64,000 nt of DNA from UBA964 sp037444685 (GCA_037444685.1 JBBILX010000003.1:1-64000); one strand, 5' to 3'; counted from the stretch's first letter, positions 1-9,135 are shown. The notes: generated by a model from the sequence alone, not told the origin. Translations and numbers: made by a program.

Positions 1-120
1 CGGTGAGCACCTCGCCGGCATCACGGGTGAGCATCTGGCGGGGATCACCGGTGAGCACCTCGCCGGCATCACGGGTGAGCATCTGGCGGGGATCACCGGC
101 GAGCACAATCAGTAGGGACA
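1..120. mobile_element. Possible right end of an IS21-like insertion sequence (partial)
   Basis: The block of near-identical repeats at the window start stops at about base 120 in AGTAGGGACA, which read on the other strand is TGTCCCTACT. Elements of the IS21 family end in TG...CA and carry several internal repeats near each end that bind the transposase. The layout here fits that description, with the body of the element and any istA/istB genes lying to the left of the window. No transposase gene and no target duplication can be seen, so the call rests on repeat architecture alone. A simple tandem repeat is the alternative. Confidence 0.4.
2..106. repeat. Tandem 48-bp repeat built of two diverged 24-bp halves
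   Basis: Two consecutive identical 48-bp units occupy 2-49 and 50-97, followed by the first nine bases of a third unit with one change. Each unit is itself two related 24-bp halves, one starting GGTGAGCACCTCGCCGG and the other GGTGAGCATCTGGCGGG. The period is exact, with no unique spacers, so this is not a CRISPR array. A short open frame across it is a by-product of the 3-divisible period. Confidence 0.9.
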
Positions 121-154
121 CAGCTAGTCGCTGCTTTGAGGAATGTGGTTCGGG

Positions 155-187
155 AAGGCGGTGCAGCGATGCACCGCCTTCTTGTTT
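155..187 (+). terminator. Rho-independent terminator
   Basis: An 11-bp perfect stem (AAGGCGGTGCA at 155-165 and TGCACCGCCTT at 170-180) closes a GCGA loop and is followed by CTTGTTT. The T-rich tail lies on the plus-strand side, so it would end transcription coming from the left. It sits between the repeat block and the first gene. This argues that the first gene starts downstream of 187 and not at an upstream in-frame ATG at 143. Confidence 0.8.
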
Positions 188-220
188 CCGTTTCAGTCAC
201 CCTCAGATCCGCGTGTTCAG

Positions 221-1126
221 ATGTTAATGAATGATGATAACCGCGAGGCATTCATTGACGCTCTGGAGGACGCGCTGGGACCTTTAATCAAGTTGGGACT
301 GCATTACGGCGTGTCGGCCGCTGAGCTTTCTGCAGCTCTCCTACGGTCGGCCCTTAACACTATCGGTCGCCACATTGAAACGGCAGAAAAACGTTCCCCG
401 TCAGCTAACAGACTAGCGAAGTATCTCGGCCTTTCGGAGAAGGCGTTCAGAACTGTTGCTGACGACGCCGAGGCTAGGCGACGCGCAGATCGCCGTCTAA
501 GTGCCGATGCGCTTAGTGCCATTCTTGGTGTTTGGCATACGGATCCGATGTACGCCTCGGTTTACGAATTAGCCAAAGATCTAGAGATCGGAGATGCCGG
601 GCGTCCAGAAACATTCGCTGGATTAGTCGCAAAGGTTGCGCCGGGGACAGATGCGATGCTCGCACTGAAGGCGTTGTCGATCGCTGGGTGTATCGAACGC
701 CTTGACGGTAGATATGTACGCGCCACTGCTCGGACATATTTCTTGCCATCGGCAGATCATGCAAGCCGCCTGCGACGCATGGGCGCGACACTTAGACAGT
801 ACAACGAGGTTTTTTACAGGAACCTCACGAGCGAAGATCGCGTGACCCAAGGCCTGATGGAGCGTACTCTCGTTGCCGATAATCGAATATCCGATGCTGG
901 TGTCGCGCAATTTCATTCGGCTGCTGCAGCGGCAGTCCAAAAACTGCTTTCAGACCTCGATGCGACGCTAAGCGCGATCGGCCGCGATTTTGCGAGCGAC
1001 GAAGGCAACATCTGTGGTTTAGGAATTTACTTCTTTGATGATGCGGATCGACCAGTTCCCTCAGGGCTCTCCGGTTTTCCGATTGATATCGAGAAAGAAA
1101 TCGCACGAAAGGGTCGGCAGGGGTAA
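221..1126 (+). CDS. DUF6502 family protein
   Basis: The product has about 301 residues. It resembles the DUF6502 family: an N-terminal helical, winged-helix-like region (GPLIKLGLHYGVSAAEL), a middle segment and a C-terminal GLGIYFFDD strand close to the GxGIYxFE ending I associate with that family. The family's function is unknown to me; a DNA-binding role is inference from the N-terminal helices. I chose ATG 221 (227 is also possible) because the upstream in-frame ATG at 143 lies in front of a terminator hairpin. There is no strong ribosome-binding site. Codon use is visibly richer in A and T than in the neighbours, which together with the flanking repeat block suggests transfer. Confidence 0.6.
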   Translation: MLMNDDNREAFIDALEDALGPLIKLGLHYGVSAAELSAALLRSALNTIGRHIETAEKRSPSANRLAKYLGLSEKAFRTVADDAEARRRADRRLSADALSAILGVWHTDPMYASVYELAKDLEIGDAGRPETFAGLVAKVAPGTDAMLALKALSIAGCIERLDGRYVRATARTYFLPSADHASRLRRMGATLRQYNEVFYRNLTSEDRVTQGLMERTLVADNRISDAGVAQFHSAAAAAVQKLLSDLDATLSAIGRDFASDEGNICGLGIYFFDDADRPVPSGLSGFPIDIEKEIARKGRQG

Positions 1127-1162
1127 CGTTCGGGAATTTGGAGCCGCTCACGATCCTCCGAC

Positions 1163-1405
1163 GTGGTCGTTGCACATTGGTCAAAGACGGCAGGCAACCT
1201 CTACGTCAGCAACAGCGGCACGAGCATGGCGGCGCCGCACGTGTCCGGACTACTGGCGGCCTTCCTGTCGGTGCGCCGCGAGTACCGTGGCCGGCCCGAC
1301 GAGGTCAAGGCGCTGCTGCTGCGCACGGCGACCGACCTCGGTCGCGACCGCTACCACCAGGGCCACGGTCTGCCGAACCTCATGAAGATGCTGCTGGAGG
1401 CGTAA
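1163..1405 (+). pseudogene. C-terminal fragment of a subtilisin-like (S8) serine protease
   Basis: The frame encodes the end of a subtilase. The nucleophile motif SGTSMAAPHVSG is intact, followed by the helix that normally closes the domain (PDEVKALLLRTATDLG) and a natural C-terminus. The catalytic Asp and His and the rest of the roughly 300-residue domain are absent. Homology seems to begin near 1195, and the few residues before it look random, so the 5' part was lost in a rearrangement. The G+C-rich codon use matches the region to the right and not the DUF6502 gene before it, so a junction lies between about 1127 and 1195. It cannot be an active protease. Confidence 0.75.
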
Positions 1406-1435
1406 GGCGGAGCGGTGAACCGCGCGGTGCGCCGC

Positions 1436-2249
1436 TCAGCAGATCCGTGGAAGCTGTTCGCCGCTCGGCAGGTCGATGACGCGCACGGTGCCGAGCGCAC
1501 CGCGGCCGGTCACGGCCGCGCCGTGCCGGCCGCCCGTTGCGGCGACGACGCGACCGACACAGGCGGCGCCGGCGCAGACCGGATACCTTCGCAGCGCGGC
1601 GAGCGCGGCCTCGGCCTGGCTCTCCGGCATGAAGGCCGCGAAGCGTCCCTCGTTGGCGACGTGCAGCGGATCGAGCCCGAGCAGCTCGCAGGCGGCGGCG
1701 ACGTCGGCACGCACCGGCACGGCCGGCTCGTCGATCTCGATCGCGACGCGCGCGGTCTCGGCGATCTCGGTCAGCGCCGCGGCGAGCCCGCCGCGCGTCA
1801 GGTCGCGTAAGCAGTGCACGTCGATGCCGGCGTCGAACAGCGCACGCACGGGCGCCGCGCGCCGCGTACCGCATCGAGTGCAGGAGCCGGCGCAGCGTCG
1901 CGACCGGCAGCCCCTCCTCGAGGATCAGCGTAACGCTGAGGAATCGCGGCTCGGCGCCGCACATCGCGAGATCGTTGACCGTACCGTTGACGGCGAGCGT
2001 GCCGATGTCGCCGCCCGGGAACTCGAGCGGTCGCACGACATAGCCGTCGGTCGTGAACGCGAGCGGCCCGTCAACGGGCTCGAGCACGGTGCCGTCATGG
2101 CGCAGCTCGAGCTCGGGATCGTCGAGCGCGGGCCGGATCACGGTGTCGAGCAGCCGCAGCATCGCACGGCCGCCGCCGCCGTGCGCGAGCTGCACGATCT
2201 CGTCGTCGTCCTGCGGCAGCGGGCAGGCGTCGTCGACGGGATCGTTCAC
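1436..2249 (-). pseudogene. hypE: hypE relic: hydrogenase maturation protein with internal deletion
   Basis: HypE makes the cyanide ligands of the NiFe-hydrogenase active site. The N-terminal part is recognisable from a GTG at 2249, which overlaps the hypD stop as GTGA, with the conserved LAHGGGGRAM and FTTDGYVV motifs. The C-terminal part lies in another frame (1436-1849) with CLRDLTRGGLAAAL and the family's terminal PRIC. Between them about 100 residues of the central domain are missing and the frame changes near 1850-1870. The relic is about 270 codons against a usual 330-350. A normal C-terminus remains, so the damage is a deletion and not a truncation at the 3' end. Confidence 0.8.
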
Positions 2250-3042
2250 GACGCGGCCTCCGTGGCGGCGCGCGGGCCGCGAAACCGCCAGTAGGCGGCG
2301 CAGGCGCCCTCGCCCGAGACCATCGTGACGCCGAGCGGGTGCTCGGGCGTGCAGCGCGTGCCGAAGGCCGCGCAGTCGACCGGTTTGCGCAGGCCGCGCA
2401 GCACGAGGCCGCTGAGGCAGTCGCCGTCGCCATCGCCCGTCGCTTTGGCGCGCGTTCCAGCGGCGCCTTCCCGGACGTCGGCGTTGCTGTCGGTGATGGC
2501 GCCGAAGCGCCGCTCGGCGTCGAGATCGGAGAATTCGGCAGCGAGCACAAGCCCGCCCCCTTCGATCTCGCCGAGCCCGCGCCAACGCCGCGACCCGACC
2601 GTAAACACGCGCTGCAACAGCGCCTGCGCGGCGCGGTTGCCCTCGCTGCGGACCGAGCGTGCGTAGGCATTGTCGAGCGCGGCCTGGCCGGACTCGAGCT
2701 GCCGCACGCAGCGCAGGATGCCATCGAGGATGTCGAGGGGCTCGAAGCCCGTGACGACGATCGGCACGCGGTAGCGCGCGACGATCGGCTCGTACTCGGC
2801 GGTGCCCATGATCGTGCAGACATGGCCGGCGGCACGCGCACGTGGCAGGCGAGCAGGCTGAAGTTGCGCAGTCCGAGCTCGCGGGCGCGGAGCACGGCCG
2901 CGGCGTTTGGCGCCGCGGTGGTCTCGAAGCCGATCGCGAAGAACACGACCTCGCGATCGGGCCGCGCGCGCGCGACCGCGAGCGCATCGAGCGGCGAGTA
3001 GACCATGCGCACGTCGGCGCCGCGTGCCTTCGCGCCGAGCAG
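2246..3042 (-). pseudogene. hypD: hypD relic: 5' truncated, internal deletion
   Basis: HypD is the iron-sulfur scaffold that, with HypC, builds Fe(CN)2CO for NiFe-hydrogenases. Motifs in order are KARGADVRMVYSPLDAL, EVVFFAIGFETTA and SLLACHVRVPP in one frame. A shift near 2825-2835 follows, then AGHVCTIMG, VTGFEPLDILDGILR and the C-terminal GEGACAAYWRF. The first third, including the GPGCPVC region, is absent: at about 3042 the frame runs directly into a different protein. Roughly 20-25 residues are also missing at the internal shift. The stop at 2246 overlaps hypE, the usual hyp operon spacing, so this was once a functional operon. Confidence 0.8.
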
Positions 3043-3425
3043 GTCGCAGCCGCGCAGGCCGATCAGGGCGATCCGCTCGCCGCGCGGCGGCTCGGCGACG
3101 ATGCGCAGCGTCTCGCCCGTCCCCTCCGTGCGCCAGAGCGTCTGGCGCGGCACGTGCAGGAAGCGCTTCGCGCCCTGCGGGCCGACCGCGTAGCCGAAGC
3201 AGGCGCGGTCGCCGCGTGGCGCGGGGCGGTAGTGACCGGGGCCTGCTCATCGCGAACGCCCCGCGGCAGGTCGGCGACACCAGCGATGTCGTCGTAGACG
3301 ATCGCGCCGTCGCGGACCGTCGGGCCGAGTACGCGAAAGCCCTGCGCAGCGAGGGCGCGCAGCGGCGCCTCGAGGCCGGCGACATCGAGGACCGCGCGGG
3401 CTTCGGCGTCCATGTCGCCGATCAT
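3037..3425 (-). pseudogene. N-terminal relic of a 4Fe-4S hydrogenase subunit (sulfhydrogenase beta-like)
   Basis: The first part reads GPTVRDGAIVYDDI, and after a one-base shift near 3240 it continues as FGYAVGPQGAKRFLH, then TLWRTEGTGETLRIV and IGLRGCDL. This order is what I know from the N-terminus of the 4Fe-4S dicluster subunit of group 3 NiFe-hydrogenases. The cysteine-rich ferredoxin part, the rest of the subunit and any catalytic subunits are gone. At GLRGCDLL the frame passes straight into HypD sequence. The start at ATG 3425 (or 3413) is uncertain. It is non-functional. Confidence 0.65.
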
Positions 3426-3587
3426 GCCCCGACCGGCCGGCGCACGGGGATCGTGGATAACGCGATTAGGCCTGACGGGACGGCCGGGCGGGCGAAGGCA
3501 GGCCGACCGGCCACGCGGCTTGCGTCCGCGGCCTCCGTGTGCGAGAAGTTGGGCAGCGCAGCAACAGATCGTCGATAGAGGCTCGCC

Positions 3588-5027
3588 ATGCGCCGCCGCA
3601 CGGTCCTGAAAGGCTTGCTTGCGAGCGGTGCTGCCGCGGTGGGGTCGTCGGCCTTGCCCGCCAAGGCGCGCGCGGGAAGCCGGTCGCCCCGAACCGATGT
3701 GCTCGTGATCGGTGCCGGGCTCTCGGGTCTCTACTGCGCGCGCCTGCTCGAGCAGCAGGGCGTGCGGGTCACGGTGCTCGAGGGACGTCCCGATCGCGTC
3801 GGTGGACGCGTCTACACGCTGCACGATCTGCCGGGCCGCCCGGAGGCGGGCGGCGAGATCTTCGGGCCGCAATACGGACGCTGCCTGGACGTGCTGCGGG
3901 AACTCGGCGTACCGCAGACCGCGCCCAATCCGCGTACGCAGGTCCGCGACAGCGATCTGATGCCGCGGATCCGCGATCAGGACATCCGGATCGAAGCGTG
4001 GCCGACGCACCCGCTGAACCCGCATCCGCAGGCCTTGCGCCATCTGACGCCCGCGCAGCTGTTCTTCTCGCACCTGGCGCGGCTGGCCCCTTTCCAGAGC
4101 CTCGATGACTGGACGCGGCCGGAGCTGTCGCAGTGGGACGTGAGCTTCACGCAGTGGATGGCCGGCCTCGGCTTCAATGACGAGACGATCCGTCTGCAGC
4201 AGGTCAACACCGCCTATGGCAATACGCTCTACGACGTCTCGGCCATGCACGTCTTTCACTTCTACGTCTGGTCGCGCCTCAATGCGACCGGACCCGGCCG
4301 TACGCAGTGCGTCGGCGGCAATGACCGCCTGCCCAAGGGCTTGCATGCGGCGCTCAAGGGCGCGGTCCATCTCGGTGCGCGGATCGTTGCACTCGAGGAT
4401 CGTGAGGACCACGTGCGCGCGATATCCGGGGACGGCAAGGTCACCGAGGCGAGCCGGGTCGTCTGTACGCTGCCGGCCACCCTCGTGCGCCACCTGCGCA
4501 TCGATCCTCCGCTCGCGGGATTGCAGCGCGAAGCGGTACAGAGCCTGCCTTACTACGCGACCTTCCAGGCGCACTACGCGTTTCGGCGCCGCTTCTGGGA
4601 GGACGATGGTCTGCCGCCGAGCCTCTGGACCGACGGTGCCCTCGACCGCGTCAATCTGCTGCGCGACGCATCGGGGGAGCCCGCCTGCGTGCTCGTTTAC
4701 GTCAACGGACTGCAGGCGCAGCGGCTCGATCGGCTGTCGCCGCCGGACGCCGACCGGTTCATCCGCGCGGAGCTGGCCAGGATCCGGCCCTCGACCCGAG
4801 GTTAGCTCCGCCTGCTGCGGCTGCACTCCAATCAGAGCGATCCGTACATCGCCGGTTCGTATGCGTTCTGGAGCCCCGGCATGCCGCTGCGATTCCCGGC
4901 CGCACTGGCAGCGCCGCACGGCCGGATCCATTTCGCCGGCGAGCACACGGCGCGCATCGCGCGCGGCATGGAAGGCGCCATGGAATCCGGCGAGCGTGCC
5001 GCGCTCGAGGCGATCGCGGCCCTCTGA
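3588..5027 (+). pseudogene. Flavin monoamine oxidase family protein interrupted by in-frame TAG
   Basis: The 479-residue frame is a flavin amine oxidase that would oxidise a primary or secondary amine to an imine with release of H2O2. A Tat-like leader (MRRRTVLKG, then hydrophobic) is followed by the FAD-binding VIGAGLSGLYCA and GGRVYTL motifs. Codon 406 (4803-4805) is TAG. After it the same frame continues for 73 codons with AGSYAFWSPG, the FAD-contacting FAGEHTARIARGMEGA and a natural TGA. The two paralogues in this window have Ala and Gln (CAG) at this position, so one C-to-T change explains the stop. The truncated product would lack the C-terminal FAD contacts. The start has GAGG upstream. 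Confidence 0.8.
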
Positions 5028-5030
5028 GCG

Positions 5031-5951
5031 TCAGGTCCAGCTCAGCGGCTCGGTGAGCTTGCCCGGCAGCGCCTTCTCGGACTGCGCGACGAACTCCGGC
5101 GGCAGCTGCTCGACCGAGGTCAGCTTGACGCCATCGGTGCGCCAGAGCATCGCGCCGGGCCGGCCGCGCATCCTGAGCCAGCTTTGCCATTCGGTCTGGC
5201 TGGTCCACGAATAGGTGCTCGGGATCATCGTCAGCCGCTCATTGGCGATGTCCTCTATCCGGCAGACCCAGCAGTCGAGCGTCATCTCGGTCTTGTGCAC
5301 TCCGCTCGAGCGCTCGAGCCAGCGCGTGAACGCGTGGCGATAGATCCACGCCTGGTCGCCGAAGAAGCGCCAGTCGAGCTGGAGCGGACGGTTGAAGACC
5401 GTGCTCTCCATCGTGAAGTTGGCGCTGACCTCGGGACCGTTGACGGTCATCACGCTGCCCGAGATGCCACCGCGAAAGGTCGGCACGGGGACCACTTCGC
5501 CGGTGTAGGGATTGCGGAACTCGGTCAGGTAAGCGCCCGTCTCGGCGTCCTTGTAGAACATCCAGCTTCGCGAGCGCTCCTCGGTGGCGCCGTCGGCGCG
5601 CGTGCGCGACATCTTCACGGCGCAGCCCTCGACGCGGTAGAGCAGCCGTCCGTACTCGGAGAGCGGTGGCCCGTCGCCAGGGACCAGTCCGAAGACCTGG
5701 CCGCTCGTGAACGACCAGATCGTGCGGCCGCTGAGGTCTCCCTGCAGGCGACCGAGCGTGCGCACGTTGAAGGCGGGATCGCGGATCGGCAACGTGGCCG
5801 CGAGCGCGAGCGGATCCTTGCCGCGCCGCCGTGTGGCCGCCGCGGCCGTGCCGCCTGGCGTCGTGCCGAGCAAGAGCGAGCCGCCGAGGGCGGTCAGGGA
5901 GCCGAGCGCCGCGCGTCGCGACAGCGCATCCGTGTTTCGGGGTCGGGGCAT
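5031..5951 (-). CDS. DUF1838 family exported protein (copy 1)
   Basis: This is a 306-residue protein of the DUF1838 family, whose biochemical role is not known to me. A twin-arginine-like leader (SRRAALGSLTALGGSLLLG) indicates export. The core contains the aromatic-rich segments I use to recognise the family, such as RTIWSFTSGQVFGLVPG, SRSWMFYKDAETG and EWQSWLRMRGRPG. The start is set by a near-perfect AAGGAGG (reverse complement at 5959-5965) seven bases before ATG. The gene converges on amine oxidase copy 1 with a 3-bp gap and diverges from copy 2. Two more family members lie at 12960 and 22565. Confidence 0.75.
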   Translation of the reverse strand: MPRPRNTDALSRRAALGSLTALGGSLLLGTTPGGTAAAATRRRGKDPLALAATLPIRDPAFNVRTLGRLQGDLSGRTIWSFTSGQVFGLVPGDGPPLSEYGRLLYRVEGCAVKMSRTRADGATEERSRSWMFYKDAETGAYLTEFRNPYTGEVVPVPTFRGGISGSVMTVNGPEVSANFTMESTVFNRPLQLDWRFFGDQAWIYRHAFTRWLERSSGVHKTEMTLDCWVCRIEDIANERLTMIPSTYSWTSQTEWQSWLRMRGRPGAMLWRTDGVKLTSVEQLPPEFVAQSEKALPGKLTEPLSWT

Positions 5952-6072
5952 TGACGGTCCTCCTTGGCAACCTGTGGCGAAATGCTGTCGCCGGCATGGT
6001 AGCCCGCTCGCCGGGCGGAATGAATGGCCAGGCCGATTCCGGTGGCGCGACGCCCCGCGCTACCATCGGCTC

Positions 6073-7569
6073 ATGGGAGACGCAGGCACCGGGCGCGACG
6101 AGGCGCCATCATTGGACCGGCGCGACGCGCTGACGCTGCTCGGGGCGACGGCACTCGCCGCACTGGCACCACGCGCCGGATCGGCGCAGGCCGGGTCGCG
6201 ACCGACGCGCGTGCTGCCGGCGACGCAAAGCGACGTCGTCGTCGTCGGCGCCGGTCTCTCGGGCCTCAATGCCGCGCTGAACCTCGAGGACCAGGGGCTC
6301 AAGGTCACCGTGCTCGAGGGTCGCACGCGAATCGGCGGCCGGCTCTACACGCTCAACGAGATCCCGGGCGCGCCGGAGGCTGGCGGCAACGGCATCGGCC
6401 ACTCGTATGCACGGCTGCTCGATCTCGCGCGCCGGCTCGGAGTCGAGCTCGTCCCGGAGCGGCAGCGGACCGAGCCGCGCGAGAACAGCGCGCTGCACGT
6501 GCGCGGGCAGTTCGTCACGATGTCGGATTGGCCGGATTCGCCGCTCAATCCGCACCCCGAGGCGCTGCGCAAACTCGGGCCCTGGCAGGTCATCTTCGGC
6601 TTCCTGAGCGGCAAGGTGCCGGAGATGGAGCTTGACGGCTGGCAGGCTCCGCAGTGGGCCCACCTCGACGTGCCCGTCGCGCAGTACCTGCGCGAGCAGG
6701 GACTCAACGACGAGACGCTTCGGCTCGCGAACCACTTCAGCTCGTATGGCACGAACCTCTGGCAGAGCTCGCTGCTGCAGCTCTGCCACGTGTTCACGTT
6801 CGCGCGCAAGTCCGCACAGCTCTCGGCGGGCCGCGGCGCGATGAGCGTCAGGGGCGGCAACCAGCGCATGCCGGAGGCGATGGCGCGTGCGCTCCGGGGC
6901 GACGTGCTGCTCGATCGGCACGTGGCAGGCATCCGCCTCGAGTCCGACGGCGTCGAGGTGCGCTGCGCCGACGGCAGCCGCCACCGCGCGCGGTTCTGCG
7001 TGATGTCAGCGCCATTCTCGGCGCTGCGGCTGATCGCCGTGGATCCGTGGTTCCGCGGCGTGCAGGCCGAGGCCGTCGAGACGCTGCCGTATCACCACGC
7101 GTTCCAGGTGCACTTCGCGATCGAGAAGCCGTTCTGGGAGAAGGACGGACTGCCACCGTCATTCTGGTCGGACGGGCTGGTCGAGCGGTTCAATGCGCTC
7201 AGCTACGGGCCGAACGGGTCGATCTCCTCGTTCATGCACTACTCGAACGGCGACAGCACGAGCCGTTTCGACCGGCTGCCGCCCGAGGAGGCCGCGCGGC
7301 TCGTGCTCGCCGAGGTCGAGCGCACCCGCCCGGCTGCGAAAGGCGCGTTGCGCGTGCTGCGCGCCTACTCGTGGCAGCAGACTCCGTTCTCGGGAGGCGC
7401 CTATGCCTCGTGGGCGCCCGGCCAGATCCCGCGTTTTGCGGCGGCGATGCGCCAGCCGCACGAGCGGATGCACCTGTGCGGCGAGCACACGAGCGTGCTG
7501 GCTCGCGGCATGGAGGGGGCGCTGGAGAGCGGCGAGCGCGTCGCGCTCGAGATCCTCGAGCGCGCCTGA
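6073..7569 (+). CDS. Flavin monoamine oxidase family protein (copy 2)
   Basis: This is an intact 498-residue flavin amine oxidase. A Tat-like leader (LDRRDALTLLGATALAAL) is followed by the dinucleotide-binding VVVGAGLSGLNAA near residues 57-69, IGGRLYTLNEIPGAPEAGG, and the C-terminal FAD motif CGEHTSVLARGMEGALESG. Family members oxidise amines with oxygen, giving imine, then aldehyde or keto product, plus H2O2 and ammonia. The substrate cannot be read from the sequence. The leader implies periplasmic action. Its start lies 121 bp from the divergent DUF1838 gene, a space that must hold both promoters. ATG 6073 has no obvious Shine-Dalgarno site. Confidence 0.85.
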   Translation: MGDAGTGRDEAPSLDRRDALTLLGATALAALAPRAGSAQAGSRPTRVLPATQSDVVVVGAGLSGLNAALNLEDQGLKVTVLEGRTRIGGRLYTLNEIPGAPEAGGNGIGHSYARLLDLARRLGVELVPERQRTEPRENSALHVRGQFVTMSDWPDSPLNPHPEALRKLGPWQVIFGFLSGKVPEMELDGWQAPQWAHLDVPVAQYLREQGLNDETLRLANHFSSYGTNLWQSSLLQLCHVFTFARKSAQLSAGRGAMSVRGGNQRMPEAMARALRGDVLLDRHVAGIRLESDGVEVRCADGSRHRARFCVMSAPFSALRLIAVDPWFRGVQAEAVETLPYHHAFQVHFAIEKPFWEKDGLPPSFWSDGLVERFNALSYGPNGSISSFMHYSNGDSTSRFDRLPPEEAARLVLAEVERTRPAAKGALRVLRAYSWQQTPFSGGAYASWAPGQIPRFAAAMRQPHERMHLCGEHTSVLARGMEGALESGERVALEILERA

Positions 7570-7582
7570 GCGTGGCCTCCGG

Positions 7583-9031
7583 CTAGACTCTTCCGAGCAC
7601 GTCGGCTTCGGCCCGGTCGCCGCTTTCGAACGCGGCTTCCATGCCGCGCTGCATGATCGCCGTGTGTTCGCCGCAGAAAACGACGCGCGGCAGACTGTCG
7701 CGCAGATGCCTGCCGTACCTGGCGATCTGTCCGGGCTGCCAGTAGACCCAGTCGCCGGCGCCGAACGGATCGCGCGCGCACGACTGGATGGTCAGCAGCT
7801 CGAGCTGTCCCTTCGTGGAGGGACGGATCTGCGCGGCGACCGCGCAGACATACTCGAAGCACTGCCGGTCGTTCATGAACGCGAACCGGCGGGCCTCGGC
7901 GCCGTTGACGAAAGCGATGACCGAAGTGATGCCGGACGGAGGTCCGCGATCGAGCGGTGTGAAGCGCTCGATGCCCGTGTCGGTCCACATGCCGGCCGGC
8001 AAGCCGTCCTTTTCCCAATAGGGCTCGCGCACGCGCATGTGCACCTGGATGGACAGGCCGTAGTCGATCTCGCGTACGGCGCTCGCGAGCGGCTCCGGCA
8101 GGCCGGGATCGAACAGCACGTCGCGCAGCCGCGGCAGCGGCATGGAGATCACGGCGAACCTGGCACGCAGCGCCGAGCCGTCGGTGCAGTGCAGCGTCAC
8201 GTGGCGCGGCGTGCTCTGCACGCCGTAGAGCGCCTTGCCGAGCAGCACGCCGCGCCGCAGCGATCGGGCCATCGCTTCGGGCAGGCGGGAATTTCCTCCC
8301 TGCACCTGGTAGCCCTCCGGCGCGCCCGGCGTCAGGTTGCCTCGGCTGGCGTCGCCCACCCGATAGCGGCGCATCTCGTGCAGCGCCGAGGTGCGTTCGA
8401 GCGTGTCGGTGTGCACGACCACGCCGGCGAGGCGGATCGTGCGCTCGTTGTAGCCGCGGTCGCGCAGATACTGCGTGGCCGGGATGTCCCACTTCGCGAA
8501 CTCAGGCATCAGCCAGGCGTCGAGCGACTGGCCGCGCAGCGGCGCATCGCGGTACATCAGCGTCTGCAGCAGGCGGTGCGGCAGGATGCGCCGGTCCTCT
8601 CCGGAGAGCGGGTTGACCGGACTCGTGGCCCAATCGTCCTTGAGGATGGGGCGGCCTTCGAGGTGGTACACCCACTCGGTCGGCGGTCCGAGCCACTTCG
8701 GCGTGTGCAGTCCGAGCCCGAGCCGGCGCACGCAATCGATCATCCGCGCGTAACCGGCGCCGATGACCTCTCCGCCGGCCTCAATGCCGCCGGGCACTTC
8801 CATGAGCGTGTAGACGCGCCCGCCGACGCGCGAGCGGCCCTCGATGACCTGAACGTCGAGGCCCTGTTCCTCGAGCAGCATCGCCGTATGCAGACCGGAC
8901 AGGCCCGCACCGACGACGACGACGTCGAGTTCGGCATCGCCGTTGCCCCACGATGGTGCAGTGGCGAGCGCGGCGGCGGTCGCACCCATCGACTTCAGCG
9001 TCGCACGACGGCTGATGCGCGAGCGCGGCAT
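7583..9031 (-). CDS. Flavin monoamine oxidase family protein (copy 3)
   Basis: This 482-residue paralogue of the two preceding oxidases has the leader SRRATLKSMGAT, the FAD motif VVVGAGLSGLHTAMLLEEQG, VGGRVYTLMEVPGGIEAGG and the C-terminal CGEHTAIMQRGMEAAFESG. ATG 9031 has GAGGA seven bases upstream; an upstream in-frame ATG at 9091 would put a long tail before the leader. It ends in TAG and converges with copy 2, with 13 bp between the stops. The three copies are clearly related but well diverged, which suggests old duplication and possibly different amine substrates. Confidence 0.85.
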   Translation of the reverse strand: MPRSRISRRATLKSMGATAAALATAPSWGNGDAELDVVVVGAGLSGLHTAMLLEEQGLDVQVIEGRSRVGGRVYTLMEVPGGIEAGGEVIGAGYARMIDCVRRLGLGLHTPKWLGPPTEWVYHLEGRPILKDDWATSPVNPLSGEDRRILPHRLLQTLMYRDAPLRGQSLDAWLMPEFAKWDIPATQYLRDRGYNERTIRLAGVVVHTDTLERTSALHEMRRYRVGDASRGNLTPGAPEGYQVQGGNSRLPEAMARSLRRGVLLGKALYGVQSTPRHVTLHCTDGSALRARFAVISMPLPRLRDVLFDPGLPEPLASAVREIDYGLSIQVHMRVREPYWEKDGLPAGMWTDTGIERFTPLDRGPPSGITSVIAFVNGAEARRFAFMNDRQCFEYVCAVAAQIRPSTKGQLELLTIQSCARDPFGAGDWVYWQPGQIARYGRHLRDSLPRVVFCGEHTAIMQRGMEAAFESGDRAEADVLGRV

Positions 9032-9135
9032 CGGGTGTCCTCGTTGCCAGAACGGCAGGGATTGAGTATATGAATGGGACGTTGCGGGCACAAAGATTGC
9101 CTCGTCAATAACACACGCAACAGGGAGATCGATTC

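Noticed and set aside
2..106. Repeat block as a CRISPR array
   Set aside because: The units are directly adjacent and identical with no unique spacers.
3..227. Short open frame with SPASRVSIWRG repeats
   Set aside because: It is a translation of the 48-bp tandem repeat, whose length is a multiple of three, and it runs through the terminator. It has no ribosome site.
1380..2987. 535-codon minus-strand open frame as one protein
   Set aside because: Only the middle part is HypE sequence. The rest is out-of-frame reading of hypD and of the hypE tail.
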